From a virus: DNA of 22,584 nucleotides. The first letter of the stretch is position 1, and each line of letters begins with the position of its first letter. The translations under genes and the position numbers were made by a program. Location of the stretch: IMG/VR virus record IMGVR_UViG_3300031957_000146, positions 1-22,584 of that record; one strand, given 5' to 3'. The notes under the pieces are model-generated. The model saw nothing but the letters and a program-made list of their open reading frames with translations. It had not been told where the DNA came from and ran no database searches. Positions 1 through 8,508 of the stretch are shown piece by piece.

Positions 1-38
1 TTAGGAAGTACATACTTACTATCTAGTATAGGAGATGT

Positions 39-1535
39 ATGAGTAACCAAATATTAAACCAAGTACAAAACCTTTCTTTAGACGAAAAGAGGGAATTGCT
101 AGGTTTATTAGATGAATTAGAAGATGCCAAGTCCAGAGAGAAATGTGCTACAGACTATATGGCGTTTGTTCAAGAGATGTGGAGTGCTTTTATTCATGGT
201 CCCCACCATCAAGTTATGGCGGATGCCTTTGAAAGGGTAGCCAATGGCGATTTAAAGCGTCTTATCATCAACATGCCACCTAGACATACCAAATCCGAGT
301 TTGCGTCTTACCTATTACCTGCATGGTTTCTGGGAAGCAGACCTGAAAAGAAGATAATACAGACAGCACATACCGCAGAATTAGCGGTGGGTTTTGGTAG
401 AAAGGTTAGAAACCTTGTAGGAAGTAAAGATTATAAGAAAATATTCCCCAATGTTAGTTTGCAGTCGGATTCCAAAGCTGCGGGTCGTTGGAACACGAAC
501 AAAGGCGGTGAATATTTTGCTATCGGTGTAGGTGGTGCAGTTACTGGTAAAGGTGCTGACCTGCTTATCATTGATGACCCGCACTCTGAACAAGAAGGTG
601 CAAGTTCAGACATAAATGTTTTTAATCGTACCTATGAATGGTATACATCTGGTCCAAGACAGCGTTTACAGCCTAATGGTGCAATCGTTGTAGTGATGAC
701 AAGATGGCATAATAAAGATTTAACTGGTCAAGTTGTGGATGCTAGTATTAAACGTGGCGGAGCCGACCAATGGGAAGTTATAGAACTGCCTGCAATCTTA
801 CCTTCTGGTAAGCCTTTGTGGGATGCTTTCTGGAAGTTAGAAGAGTTGGAAGCTTTGAAGGCTGAATTGCCTAGTTCAAAGTGGATGGCTCAGTATCAAC
901 AAGACCCTACTTCAGAAGAAGGTGCTCTTGTTAAGAGAGAATGGTGGCAAGTATGGGATGGAATGAATCCTCCCGAATGTGAGTTCATTATTCAATCATG
1001 GGACACAGCCTTTTTAAAAACCCAAAGAGCTGACTATTCAGCTTGTACTACATGGGGAGTTTTCTACAAAGAAAATGATGATGGTTTTGTGGCACCCAAT
1101 CTTATACTCTTAGATGCCTATAAAGAGCGTCTAGAGTTCCCAGATTTAAAGAAGATGGCTTTTGAGAAGTATAACGCCTACAAACCAGATGCGTTCATTG
1201 TAGAGGCTAAAGCAGCAGGCTTACCTTTAATCTTTGAACTTAGACAAACAGGCATACCAGTACAGGAATATACACCGAGTCGTGGTAATGATAAAATATC
1301 TAGGGTAAATGCTGTATCTGATTTGTTTGCTTCAGGCATTGTTTGGGCACCAGAAACAAGATGGGCAGAAGAAGTTGTAGAAGAGTTTGCTGGTTTCCCT
1401 AACATGGAACATGACGATTTAGTTGATAGCAGTACGCAAGCTCTGTTAAGATTTAGACAAGGCGGTTTTGTTCCTCTAGATTCTGATGAAGAAGATGAGC
1501 CAATAGAACACAATCGTAAAGCAGATTATTACTAG
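39..1535 (+). CDS. terL: Phage terminase large subunit (packaging ATPase/nuclease)
   Basis: This 498-aa protein is the motor that cuts concatemeric DNA and pumps it into the prohead through the portal. The N-terminal ATPase domain shows a Walker A-like loop, PPRHTKSE (residues 80-87), a Walker B, LLIIDD (175-180), followed by PH, and a VVVMTRWH motif (217-224) typical of large terminases. The C-terminal RNase H-like nuclease has acidic candidates D322 (in SWDTAF), E389 (in IVEA) and D459/D460/D463 (in HDDLVDSS). The length is normal for the family. An AGGAG sits just upstream of the ATG. The gene starts at the window edge, so any small terminase gene would lie outside. It resembles the Terminase_6 type, but the exact subfamily was not tested. 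Confidence 0.96.
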   Translation: MSNQILNQVQNLSLDEKRELLGLLDELEDAKSREKCATDYMAFVQEMWSAFIHGPHHQVMADAFERVANGDLKRLIINMPPRHTKSEFASYLLPAWFLGSRPEKKIIQTAHTAELAVGFGRKVRNLVGSKDYKKIFPNVSLQSDSKAAGRWNTNKGGEYFAIGVGGAVTGKGADLLIIDDPHSEQEGASSDINVFNRTYEWYTSGPRQRLQPNGAIVVVMTRWHNKDLTGQVVDASIKRGGADQWEVIELPAILPSGKPLWDAFWKLEELEALKAELPSSKWMAQYQQDPTSEEGALVKREWWQVWDGMNPPECEFIIQSWDTAFLKTQRADYSACTTWGVFYKENDDGFVAPNLILLDAYKERLEFPDLKKMAFEKYNAYKPDAFIVEAKAAGLPLIFELRQTGIPVQEYTPSRGNDKISRVNAVSDLFASGIVWAPETRWAEEVVEEFAGFPNMEHDDLVDSSTQALLRFRQGGFVPLDSDEEDEPIEHNRKADYY

Positions 1536-1544
1536 GAGATTACA

Positions 1545-4025
1545 TTGGCTATAGATAAACAATACGAACCTGCTACGCCAATAGATGGCTTAGTAGAGAT
1601 GGAGCCAGAAGAAGGCTTAGATATTGAAATACAAAATGCATTAACAACAGAAACCGAAGATGGTGGAATGATTGTTGACTTTGACCCTAGTGCAAACGAA
1701 ATGCAAGAAGAAAGTTTTGATTCAAACCTTGTAGAATTTATAAAAGAAGATGAACTAACATCCATAGGTAACGAACTTATGGGTGCTTTCAATGCAGATA
1801 AAGAATCAAGAGCTGATTGGGAAGAAACTTATGTAAAAGGTTTAGACCAGTTAGGATTAAAAATTGAAGATAGAACTACACCTTGGGCAGGAGCTTGTGG
1901 TGTATTCCATCCAATGCTTAGTGAAGCAGTAATTAAATTTCAATCGCAGGCAATATCAGAAATATTTCCAGCAGCAGGTCCAGTAAGAACTAAAATAGTA
2001 GGACCAATAAATTCAGAAAAAGAAAAACAAAGTCAAAGAGTTCAAGATTACTTAAACTATTTGCTTACTTATGAAATGACTGAATATCGTGGAGAGACAG
2101 AGAAGATGTTATTTTCTTTGCCTTTAGCTGGTTCAGCATTTAGAAAAGTTTACTTTGACCCAACACTAAACAGACCTAGTGGTATCTTTGTACCAGCAGA
2201 AGATGTTGTAGTTAATTATGGTGCAAGTGATTTAGAAACTTGTGAAAGAGCTACTCATGTAATGAAGAAATCAGCTAATGACATTAGAAAAATGCAAGTT
2301 AGTGGTTTTTACAGAGACATAGAATTGCCAGATGCAAGCCCATCATCATCAGATATTACTAAGAAATATAATGAGATGACTGGTGAATCAGAGAGTTATA
2401 GCTACGATACACGCCATACTATACTTGAAATGCAAGTAGACTTAGACCTTAAAGGGTTTGAAGATAAAGATGCAAATGGTGAAGAAACAGGCATTGCATT
2501 ACCTTATGTAGTAACAATAGATAGTCCTTCAGGTATTATTTTAAGTATAAGAAGAAACTATTACGAAGATGATGTAGCTAAATTAAGAAGGATGCATTTT
2601 GTTCACTATCAATACTTACCAGGATTAGGTTTTTATGGTTTTGGTTTAATACATATGATTGGTGGATTAGCTAAATCAGCTACATCTATACTAAGGCAAT
2701 TAGTAGATGCAGGTACTTTAAGCAATCTGCCAGGTGGTTTGAAAGCTAGAGGTTTGCGTATTAAAGGCGATGACAGTCCTATAATGCCAGGTGAGTTTAG
2801 AGATGTAGATGTACCAGGTGGTGCTATTAGAGACAATATTACATTCTTACCTTATAAAGAACCTTCACCTACATTATTTTCACTATTGCAAAACATAGTA
2901 GAAGAAGGGAAAAAGTTTGCCAGCATAGCAGAGATGAAAACATCTGACATGAATAGTCAGGCACCTGTTGGAACAACTCTAGCATTGCTAGAAAGAAACA
3001 TGAAAGTAATGAGTGCTGTTCAAGCAAGACTCCATGCTTCTATGAAAAGAGAATTTGAAATACTTGTAAATGTAATTAAGGACTTTACAGAACCTAATTA
3101 TCCTTACGAAGTAGAAGAAGGTCAGCAAATAAAAGTACAAGACTTTGATAATAGAGTAGACGTACTTCCAGTATCTGACCCAAATGCAGCAACAATGGCT
3201 CAAAGAATTATGCAATATCAAGCTGCAATGCAATTAGCACAACAAGCACCTCAGTTATATGACTTAGCACAGCTACATAGACAAATGCTTGAAGTATTAG
3301 GCATTAAAGATGTAGATACTATTGTACCTCCACAAGAAGATGTACCAGCAGTTGACCCAGTTACAGCAGTACAAAATATTATTACTGGTAAGCCAGTACA
3401 AGCATATGAGTTCCAAGACCATGAAGCTCATATACAAACACTTACTTCTGCACAACAAGACCCAAGCATACAAGCAAAAGTACAACAGAGTCCAAATGCT
3501 CAAGTTATACAAAGTGCTGGTTCAGATTATATTATGCAACATCTTGCATTACAGTTTAGGGACCAAGTTGAAAGAGAGATGGGTATAGAGCTACCTCCAG
3601 TAGGTGAGCCACTACCAGCAGATGTAGAGAAGCGTATATCTACATTAGTTGCTGAAGCAGCTAAACGAGTAGCTTCTACAAATGCTGCACAAGCAGAGCA
3701 AGCTAGAATACAAGAGCAAGCACAAGACCCAATCATACTAGCTAAACAAAAAGAACTAGAGATTAAAGAAACTCAAGTTAGAAACAAACAACAAATAGAT
3801 GAATCTAAAATAATGATTGATGCTGCTAGATTAAAAACTAATAAAGAATTAGAAGAAGCTAGAATTGCACAACAATCAGAGATTGCTGGTATGAATGTAG
3901 GACAACGTATTGCTAGCGATTTGCTATCTAAAGAAGCAGATGCAAAAAAACAATCTTCAAAAGATTATAAATTAGGTATTGACATTGCCAAAGATTTAGT
4001 CAAAGATATCAATCTGAATGAATAA
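1545..4025 (+). CDS. Portal protein, large P22/podovirus-like type
   Basis: This 826-aa protein forms the ring at the head vertex through which DNA passes and onto which the tail is built. The call rests on position directly after terL, on length, and on a portal-like core (GFGLIHMIGG near residue 365, then a stretch beginning RQLVDAGTLSNLPGG). The last ~260 residues are rich in Gln, Ala and charged residues and look helical, like the C-terminal barrel of P22-type portals. The start is TTG: AGGAG at 1534-1538 lies 6 nt upstream and no ATG is equally well placed. The end overlaps the next gene by 8 nt. Family assignment is by eye; a portal is near certain, P22-like less so. Confidence 0.88.
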   Translation: MAIDKQYEPATPIDGLVEMEPEEGLDIEIQNALTTETEDGGMIVDFDPSANEMQEESFDSNLVEFIKEDELTSIGNELMGAFNADKESRADWEETYVKGLDQLGLKIEDRTTPWAGACGVFHPMLSEAVIKFQSQAISEIFPAAGPVRTKIVGPINSEKEKQSQRVQDYLNYLLTYEMTEYRGETEKMLFSLPLAGSAFRKVYFDPTLNRPSGIFVPAEDVVVNYGASDLETCERATHVMKKSANDIRKMQVSGFYRDIELPDASPSSSDITKKYNEMTGESESYSYDTRHTILEMQVDLDLKGFEDKDANGEETGIALPYVVTIDSPSGIILSIRRNYYEDDVAKLRRMHFVHYQYLPGLGFYGFGLIHMIGGLAKSATSILRQLVDAGTLSNLPGGLKARGLRIKGDDSPIMPGEFRDVDVPGGAIRDNITFLPYKEPSPTLFSLLQNIVEEGKKFASIAEMKTSDMNSQAPVGTTLALLERNMKVMSAVQARLHASMKREFEILVNVIKDFTEPNYPYEVEEGQQIKVQDFDNRVDVLPVSDPNAATMAQRIMQYQAAMQLAQQAPQLYDLAQLHRQMLEVLGIKDVDTIVPPQEDVPAVDPVTAVQNIITGKPVQAYEFQDHEAHIQTLTSAQQDPSIQAKVQQSPNAQVIQSAGSDYIMQHLALQFRDQVEREMGIELPPVGEPLPADVEKRISTLVAEAAKRVASTNAAQAEQARIQEQAQDPIILAKQKELEIKETQVRNKQQIDESKIMIDAARLKTNKELEEARIAQQSEIAGMNVGQRIASDLLSKEADAKKQSSKDYKLGIDIAKDLVKDINLNE

Positions 4026-4221
4026 TGATATCAATGAGCAATCACTTTCTACTTTTTTAATTAAAAGATTAAGACAGCAGATGAATGAATGTTCTGACCA
4101 TATCTCTACAGGAAGTTGTAAAGACTTTTCTGAATATAAAAGAATGACAGGAGTCATAGAGGGATTAGCCCTCGCAGAGCGTGAAGTTCTTGATTGGAAA
4201 GAACAACACATACAAAAATAG
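4018..4221 (+). CDS. Small phage protein of unknown function (67 aa)
   Basis: The ATG lies inside the last codons of the portal gene (8-nt overlap), which suggests translational coupling. The 67-aa product is hydrophilic and mostly helical by eye, with EYKRMTGVIEGLALAEREV in the middle and no signal peptide or membrane segment. It contains two cysteines, C24 and C34. Small helical proteins of this kind often sit between portal and scaffold in podovirus-like genomes, but I do not recognise a function. It could be a small head-assembly factor; that is only a guess from position. Confidence 0.7.
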   Translation: MNNDINEQSLSTFLIKRLRQQMNECSDHISTGSCKDFSEYKRMTGVIEGLALAEREVLDWKEQHIQK

Positions 4222-4252
4222 GAACTCGACACCTTAAAGTCGTGCAAAATAT

Positions 4253-4654
4253 ATGACTGAAAAAAAAGTAAATATACCAAAACCAGACAGTGTTAAAAAA
4301 CCAGAGGTTAGTGACGAAGTTAAAAGTCAATTACCTCAACCTAAAGGTTGGAAAATACTAGTTGCAATGCCACAAGCTCAAGAAAAGACAGATGGCGGAA
4401 TCATTAAAGCTACACAAACAGTGGTTGATGAAGAAACCTCAAATATTTGTGGATTTGTTCTTAAACTAGGAACAGAAGCTTATGGTGATGAAAAAAGGTT
4501 TCCAACAGGACCTTGGTGCAAAGAAGGTGATTGGGTAATATTTAGAGCTTATTCAGGCACTCGCATGAAAATGTATGGTAAAGAGTTTCGTTTAATTAAC
4601 GATGATACTGTAGAAGCAGTAGTCGATGACCCAACAGGAGTAGTTAGAGCATGA
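4253..4654 (+). CDS. GroES/Cpn10-like co-chaperonin
   Basis: This 133-aa protein matches the GroES fold pattern. After a ~30-residue charged N-terminal extension comes GWKILVAMPQAQEKTDGGII (residues 32-51), which parallels the first strand and mobile loop of GroES. GGII at 48-51 corresponds to the GGIV that contacts GroEL. Next come a strand with GFVLKLGTEAYG, then KEGDWVIFRAYSG (GroES: VGDIVIFNDGYG) and a C-terminal strand with NDDTVEAVVDD. GroES and phage T4 gp31 cap the GroEL chamber; gp31 is needed to fold the T4 capsid protein. The position between portal and scaffold suggests the same for this capsid protein. The start has only a weak ribosome site. It overlaps the next gene by 4 nt (ATGA). 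Confidence 0.85.
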   Translation: MTEKKVNIPKPDSVKKPEVSDEVKSQLPQPKGWKILVAMPQAQEKTDGGIIKATQTVVDEETSNICGFVLKLGTEAYGDEKRFPTGPWCKEGDWVIFRAYSGTRMKMYGKEFRLINDDTVEAVVDDPTGVVRA

Positions 4655-5682
4655 GTGAGAGCATTGAACAAGTAATTGATACAAACGCAGAACAAGTTTC
4701 AGCACAATCTTCAGAAGATAAATTTTTTGGTGTGGCAAGTGAAATAAATACATCACCTGTAAGTGAAGTAGAAGTAGAAATTGTTGATGAAAGACCTCCA
4801 GAAGATATAAGACCAGCAAAAGTAGAAACAAATGAAGCACCTGTTGATGATGATACAGTTGATAAAGAAATTTCAGATTACAGTAAAAGAGCTGGCGAAA
4901 GAATAAGCAAAATTAAATATGAATACCATGAAGAGCGTAGAGCTAAAGAACAGGCTCTAAGAGAGTCTCAGGAAGCTACAAAGGTATTAAAGAATTTAAT
5001 GTCAGAGAATGAAAGATTACAAAGTGTAGTTTCTCAAGGTGGAGATGTTTTAAACCAACAAGCACTTAATAATGCACAATGGGCAAAATATAACGCACAA
5101 CAAAAATTCAAAAAAGCATATGAAGAAGGTGATGCTGATGTAATGGCTGCATCACAAGCAGAATTAGCACAAGCAACATTAGCTGAACAACAAGCTGGCA
5201 CTTATGCACAACAGATGCAACAACAAATAGCATCACAATATGTAGAGCCAGTACAAGAACAACCTCAGATTCAAAAACAATCTGACCCAGACATGGATAA
5301 TTGGTCAAACAAAAATCCTTGGTTTATGAGTACAGTACCAGAACACCAAGAAATGACCTCTTATGCTTTAACTATTGATAAGAGACTTCGTAATCAAGGT
5401 ATATTACCTGAAAAAGATTCTCAACAATATTATGCAGAAGTAGATAAGTATATGCGTAATGAATATCCAAATTTTTTCGGTGTCCAAAATGTAACTTCTA
5501 GTCAAACAGAAGTAGTTGAAGATACCCCAAAACGACAGGTAATGAATCCTGTTGCACCCGCCACGAGGAATAGCGGTAAACCACCTCGCAAAATCCATCT
5601 GACTCAGAGCCAAGTCGCCCTCGCAAAGCGTCTTAATATAACTCCAGAGCAGTATGCAAACCAATTATTAAAGGAGTCTTAA
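4651..5682 (+). CDS. Capsid scaffolding-like protein
   Basis: This 343-aa protein sits two genes before the major capsid gene. The N-terminal third is very acidic, the middle (about residues 75-215) is helical and rich in Glu, Lys, Gln and Ala with coiled-coil character, and the last 35 residues are basic, with PPRKIHLTQSQVALAKRL and a helix-turn-helix-like end. This layout (acidic, coiled coil, basic C-terminal coat-binding tip) is typical of podovirus scaffolding proteins, which shape the prohead and then leave. No protease motif is visible. The start overlaps the co-chaperonin stop (ATGA). The call comes from architecture and place, not a recognised sequence family. Confidence 0.75.
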   Translation: MSESIEQVIDTNAEQVSAQSSEDKFFGVASEINTSPVSEVEVEIVDERPPEDIRPAKVETNEAPVDDDTVDKEISDYSKRAGERISKIKYEYHEERRAKEQALRESQEATKVLKNLMSENERLQSVVSQGGDVLNQQALNNAQWAKYNAQQKFKKAYEEGDADVMAASQAELAQATLAEQQAGTYAQQMQQQIASQYVEPVQEQPQIQKQSDPDMDNWSNKNPWFMSTVPEHQEMTSYALTIDKRLRNQGILPEKDSQQYYAEVDKYMRNEYPNFFGVQNVTSSQTEVVEDTPKRQVMNPVAPATRNSGKPPRKIHLTQSQVALAKRLNITPEQYANQLLKES

Positions 5683-5683
5683 T

Positions 5684-6193
5684 ATGTCTGATAAAGATAA
5701 TAAAGAACTTAATACTGCTAGCGAAGAGCAAGCACAAGAGCGTACCCCTAGGGAAATAGAAAGCCGAGAGGCTAGCCAGCGTATACAAAGCTGGGAAAAC
5801 CCATCAAACTTACCCAATCCGACACCTCAAAAAGGATGGATATTTAGGTATATTAGAACAAGCCTTTTAGGTCAATCTGATAATCCTAATGTGTCTAGAA
5901 AATTTAGAGAAGGATGGCAACCCTGTAGATTAGAGGACCATCCAGAACTACAAATTCATATGATGGACCATAATTCAGAGTGGTCAGTTAAAGGTAATGT
6001 TGAAATTGGTGGGCAACTGTTATGTAAGATGCCAGAAGAAAAAGCGAAAGCTAGAGACGAATACTTTAATAATTTAGCAGAGTCTCAACTGGAATCGGTA
6101 GATAACACATATTTTAAAGACCAAGATTCTAGAATGGCTACCAAACAAGTTTTTGAAAGAAAATCACGAACAACATTTGGTAAAGATTCATAG
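5684..6193 (+). CDS. Conserved-looking phage head-region protein, unknown function (169 aa)
   Basis: The gene begins 1 nt after the scaffold stop. The hydrophilic 169-aa product has a charged N-terminus rich in Glu and Arg and a tryptophan-containing core (GWIFRYIRTSLLGQ around residues 49-62, then REGWQPCRLEDHPELQ). There is no membrane segment or signal peptide. Position between scaffold and capsid genes suggests a head-assembly or minor virion role, but I recognise no catalytic motif. The C-terminal ~60 residues are charged and probably helical. Confidence 0.75.
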   Translation: MSDKDNKELNTASEEQAQERTPREIESREASQRIQSWENPSNLPNPTPQKGWIFRYIRTSLLGQSDNPNVSRKFREGWQPCRLEDHPELQIHMMDHNSEWSVKGNVEIGGQLLCKMPEEKAKARDEYFNNLAESQLESVDNTYFKDQDSRMATKQVFERKSRTTFGKDS

Positions 6194-6229
6194 TTTCTTA
6201 TTTTATAATTTTTAAATAAGGAGACAATT

Positions 6230-6817
6230 ATGTCATCAAGTGCAACTCCTCACGGAGCAAGACCTGTTGGAACAGTTGTTGGAAGCCCTTATCAAGGAAA
6301 AGTTACTCATTACAAAATCAAAAATGCGTATGCCACAAGCATATTCTATGGCGACATTGTAAAATGGGGTGACGACAACCCGAATACTACTGTCCAAAAA
6401 GACACTGGTACTACGGCTTTAACACCTATTGGTGTTTTCCTTGGTTGTGCTTACACCGACCCTACTACAGGGCAATTCACACCAAATCAATATTTCCCAG
6501 CATCAACTGCTGCGGATGATATTGTTGCGTATGTTGCTACTGACCCTTTCATACTAATGCAAATGCAATCAGACGAATCTCTTGGACAAGACGACCTTGG
6601 CAAGAACTGTGCGATTGTTCAAACTGCAGGAAGTACAGCAATAGGTACAAGTAAAAACGCAGTCGATGGGAGTACAGCAGCTACTACCAACACACTACCA
6701 TTAAAAGTCGTTGACTTTGTTGATGGACCAGATAGTGCAGTTGGCGATAGTTATACTGATGTACTAGTAATGTTTAATGTTGGACACCAGTTGTTAAATA
6801 CAACAGGTATAGGTTAA
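6230..6817 (+). CDS. Putative capsid decoration or minor head protein (195 aa)
   Basis: This protein is rich in Thr, Gly, Asp and Ala, with alternating polar and hydrophobic stretches that suggest a beta fold, as in phage head-decoration proteins. It lies directly before the major capsid gene and has a strong ribosome site (AAGGAG at 6218-6223, 6 nt from the ATG), consistent with high expression. The N-terminus, ATPHGARPVG followed by YQGKVTHYKI, resembles proteins I associate with capsid genes in marine phages. The decoration role is inferred from position, composition and expected expression; no motif proves it. Confidence 0.68.
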   Translation: MSSSATPHGARPVGTVVGSPYQGKVTHYKIKNAYATSIFYGDIVKWGDDNPNTTVQKDTGTTALTPIGVFLGCAYTDPTTGQFTPNQYFPASTAADDIVAYVATDPFILMQMQSDESLGQDDLGKNCAIVQTAGSTAIGTSKNAVDGSTAATTNTLPLKVVDFVDGPDSAVGDSYTDVLVMFNVGHQLLNTTGIG

Positions 6818-6827
6818 GGAGTAAATT

Positions 6828-7742
6828 ATGGCAGCTATTTCAAGAGCTAACGAGTTAAAACAACTCTTACCTGGTCTTAACGCATTATTCGGCGAAGAAT
6901 ATAATCGTTATGAAAACGAGCATGAAGAAATCTATGTAACTGAAAATTCTGAAAGAAGTTTTGAAGAAGAATTAAAGTTATCTGGTTTTGGAGCAGCTCC
7001 AGTCAAAGATGAAGGTTCAGCTATCAATTATGATACTGCACAAGAATCTTTTGTCGCTAGATATACGCATGAAACTATTGGTTTAGGATTCAGCATTACA
7101 GAAGAAGCAATGGAGGATAACCTCTATGTGTCTGTATCTGCTAGATATACTAAAGCATTGGCTCGTGCAATGTCATATACAAAGCAAGTTAAAGCAGCTT
7201 ATCCATTAAACAATGGATTCTCAACTGCCTTTTCTTCAGGTGATGGGGTTGCTTTATTTAGCACCGCTCACCCACTTGTAAGTGGTGGCACAAATAGTAA
7301 TAGACCAACAACAGGAGCTGACTTAAATGAAACATCTTTAGAAGATGCTATCATTCAAATCGGTAAATGGACTGATGAGAGAGGTCTAAAAATTGCAGCA
7401 AAAGCTAGGAAGCTTATTATTCCTTCTGACTTGCAGTTTGTAGCAACTAGATTGTTACAAAGTGACTACAGAGTAGGAACTGCTGACAATGACATAAATG
7501 CAGTGAAAACTAATGGAGTGATTCCAGAAGGTTATTCAGTTAATCATTATTTAACTGATACTAATGCTTTCTTTATCACTACTGATGTTCCAGATGGAAT
7601 GAAGCATTTTGTTAGAGCTCCTATGACTACTACTATGGATGGAGACTTCGATACTGGTAATGTTAGATATAAAGCGAGAGAAAGATATTCTTTCGGTGTA
7701 TCTGACCCACTAGGTATCTTTGGTTCACCAGGTAGTTCGTAA
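6828..7742 (+). CDS. Major capsid protein (HK97-fold expected)
   Basis: This 304-aa protein forms the icosahedral shell. Supporting features are the size, the place after scaffold and decoration genes, a strong ribosome site (AAGGAG before the ATG), and sequence typical of marine phage coat proteins: an N-terminal SRANELKQLLPGLNALFG helix, ALFSTAHPLVSGGTNSN near residues 140-156, and a C-terminal MTTTMDGDFDTGNVRYKARE region leading to YSFGVSDPLG. The gene is followed at once by a strong terminator, as with T7 gene 10. There is no obvious cleaved N-terminal delta domain, which fits a separate scaffold. The HK97 fold is expected for tailed phages but was not tested. Confidence 0.88.
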   Translation: MAAISRANELKQLLPGLNALFGEEYNRYENEHEEIYVTENSERSFEEELKLSGFGAAPVKDEGSAINYDTAQESFVARYTHETIGLGFSITEEAMEDNLYVSVSARYTKALARAMSYTKQVKAAYPLNNGFSTAFSSGDGVALFSTAHPLVSGGTNSNRPTTGADLNETSLEDAIIQIGKWTDERGLKIAAKARKLIIPSDLQFVATRLLQSDYRVGTADNDINAVKTNGVIPEGYSVNHYLTDTNAFFITTDVPDGMKHFVRAPMTTTMDGDFDTGNVRYKARERYSFGVSDPLGIFGSPGSS

Positions 7743-7752
7743 GAACTAATTA

Positions 7753-7780
7753 AGGGGAGCATACGCTCCCCTTTTTTTTA
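7753..7780 (+). terminator. Intrinsic terminator after the major capsid gene
   Basis: A perfect 9-bp stem, AAGGGGAGC / GCTCCCCTT (7753-7761 with 7766-7774), encloses a 4-nt ATAC loop and runs into a T tract. It begins about 10 nt after the capsid stop codon. It is the clearest rho-independent terminator in the window and lies inside the structural gene run, so it probably acts as a partial terminator that keeps capsid transcripts in excess over downstream genes. Confidence 0.92.
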
Positions 7781-7814
7781 TGGTATATTATAAATCTAGG
7801 TATTTTATTAACTT

Positions 7815-7856
7815 GTCTATCAACTGACCTAGCAGACACTTGCCGAGATGATAGAT
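7815..7856 (+). promoter_or_regulatory. Inverted repeat / hairpin leader upstream of the 206-aa gene
   Basis: TCTATCA (7816-7822) pairs perfectly with TGATAGA (7849-7855), extended by a G-T pair at 7815/7856. A 26-nt loop contains a short CTG/CAG mini-stem (7824-7826 with 7833-7835). The element fills the longest non-coding gap in the window (7743-7877), between the terminator and the ribosome site of the next gene (AGGAG, 7867-7871). It could be a 5' UTR structure, a processing site or an operator. Its function is unknown and no clear -35/-10 pair was seen near it. Confidence 0.45.
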
Positions 7857-7877
7857 TATTTCTTTTAGGAGAAAATT

Positions 7878-8498
7878 ATGGCTAACACAACTTTTAATGG
7901 ACCAGTCAGGTCTGAAAATGGATTTGAAACTATTTCAAAAAATACTTCAACTGGTGCAATAACAATCACTAGTGGCAATAAAATGTCTGTAGAAGCTGTT
8001 GGTAGTGCTGGTATAGAAGGCACAGCAGCAGTTTATGTAACTCAAGTAGAACGCTTTAAAAGCGATACAGACACAAATGTAAACATTGTTAAAACAACTT
8101 TAATGATTGATTTAACAGGTTTAAGAGATGGTGGCACAGCAGGTGACATCATTGGTAAAGATGGCGATGGAGTTGCTTACATAGGTCAAGTAACAACAGC
8201 TAACCAAGGTACAGTTTTCGGAGTCACAATGACTTGTTTAGAAACCCCAGCAGGCGGTGGTACAGATATAGATTTATATTCTGCTACTGAAGGCACAGGT
8301 GTTAATGACACAGCTATTGGTGATTTAACAGAAACACAAATTATAAATGCAGGTGCAGCTTCAGCAGGTACTATGGTAGCAGGTGGAGACATTGCAGCAG
8401 ACCAATACTTATATCTTGTAGGTCAAGGTACAGGTCATGCAGCTTATACAGCAGGTCGTTTCATTATTGAAATTACTGGCTACGATATAGCATCATAA
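7878..8498 (+). CDS. Putative virion structural protein (206 aa), unknown
   Basis: The gene has a strong ribosome site (AGGAG at 7867-7871, 6 nt before the ATG). The product is rich in Gly, Ala, Thr and Val, without charged helices, signal peptide or membrane segment, and looks like a beta-rich virion protein. The N-terminus (ANTTFNGPVRSENGFETISK) is of a type I associate with marine phage virion genes just after the major capsid gene, where head fibres or decoration proteins are often encoded. It is the first gene after the capsid terminator and the hairpin leader. No enzymatic motif is visible. Confidence 0.7.
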   Translation: MANTTFNGPVRSENGFETISKNTSTGAITITSGNKMSVEAVGSAGIEGTAAVYVTQVERFKSDTDTNVNIVKTTLMIDLTGLRDGGTAGDIIGKDGDGVAYIGQVTTANQGTVFGVTMTCLETPAGGGTDIDLYSATEGTGVNDTAIGDLTETQIINAGAASAGTMVAGGDIAADQYLYLVGQGTGHAAYTAGRFIIEITGYDIAS

Positions 8499-8508
8499 GG
8501 AGTAAACT

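Noticed and set aside
3322-3588. + strand open frame (88 codons) inside the portal gene
   Set aside because: It is fully contained in the well-supported portal gene and encodes a low-complexity Gln/Leu/Tyr-rich peptide, as expected from a frame-shifted reading of Gln/Ala-rich sequence.
4222-4252. Possible hairpin CGAC...GTCG before the co-chaperonin gene
   Set aside because: The stem is only 4 bp with a mismatch beside it; too weak to call.
6204-6209. TATAAT before the decoration-protein gene
   Set aside because: No acceptable -35 at the right spacing; such hexamers are common by chance in DNA this AT-rich.
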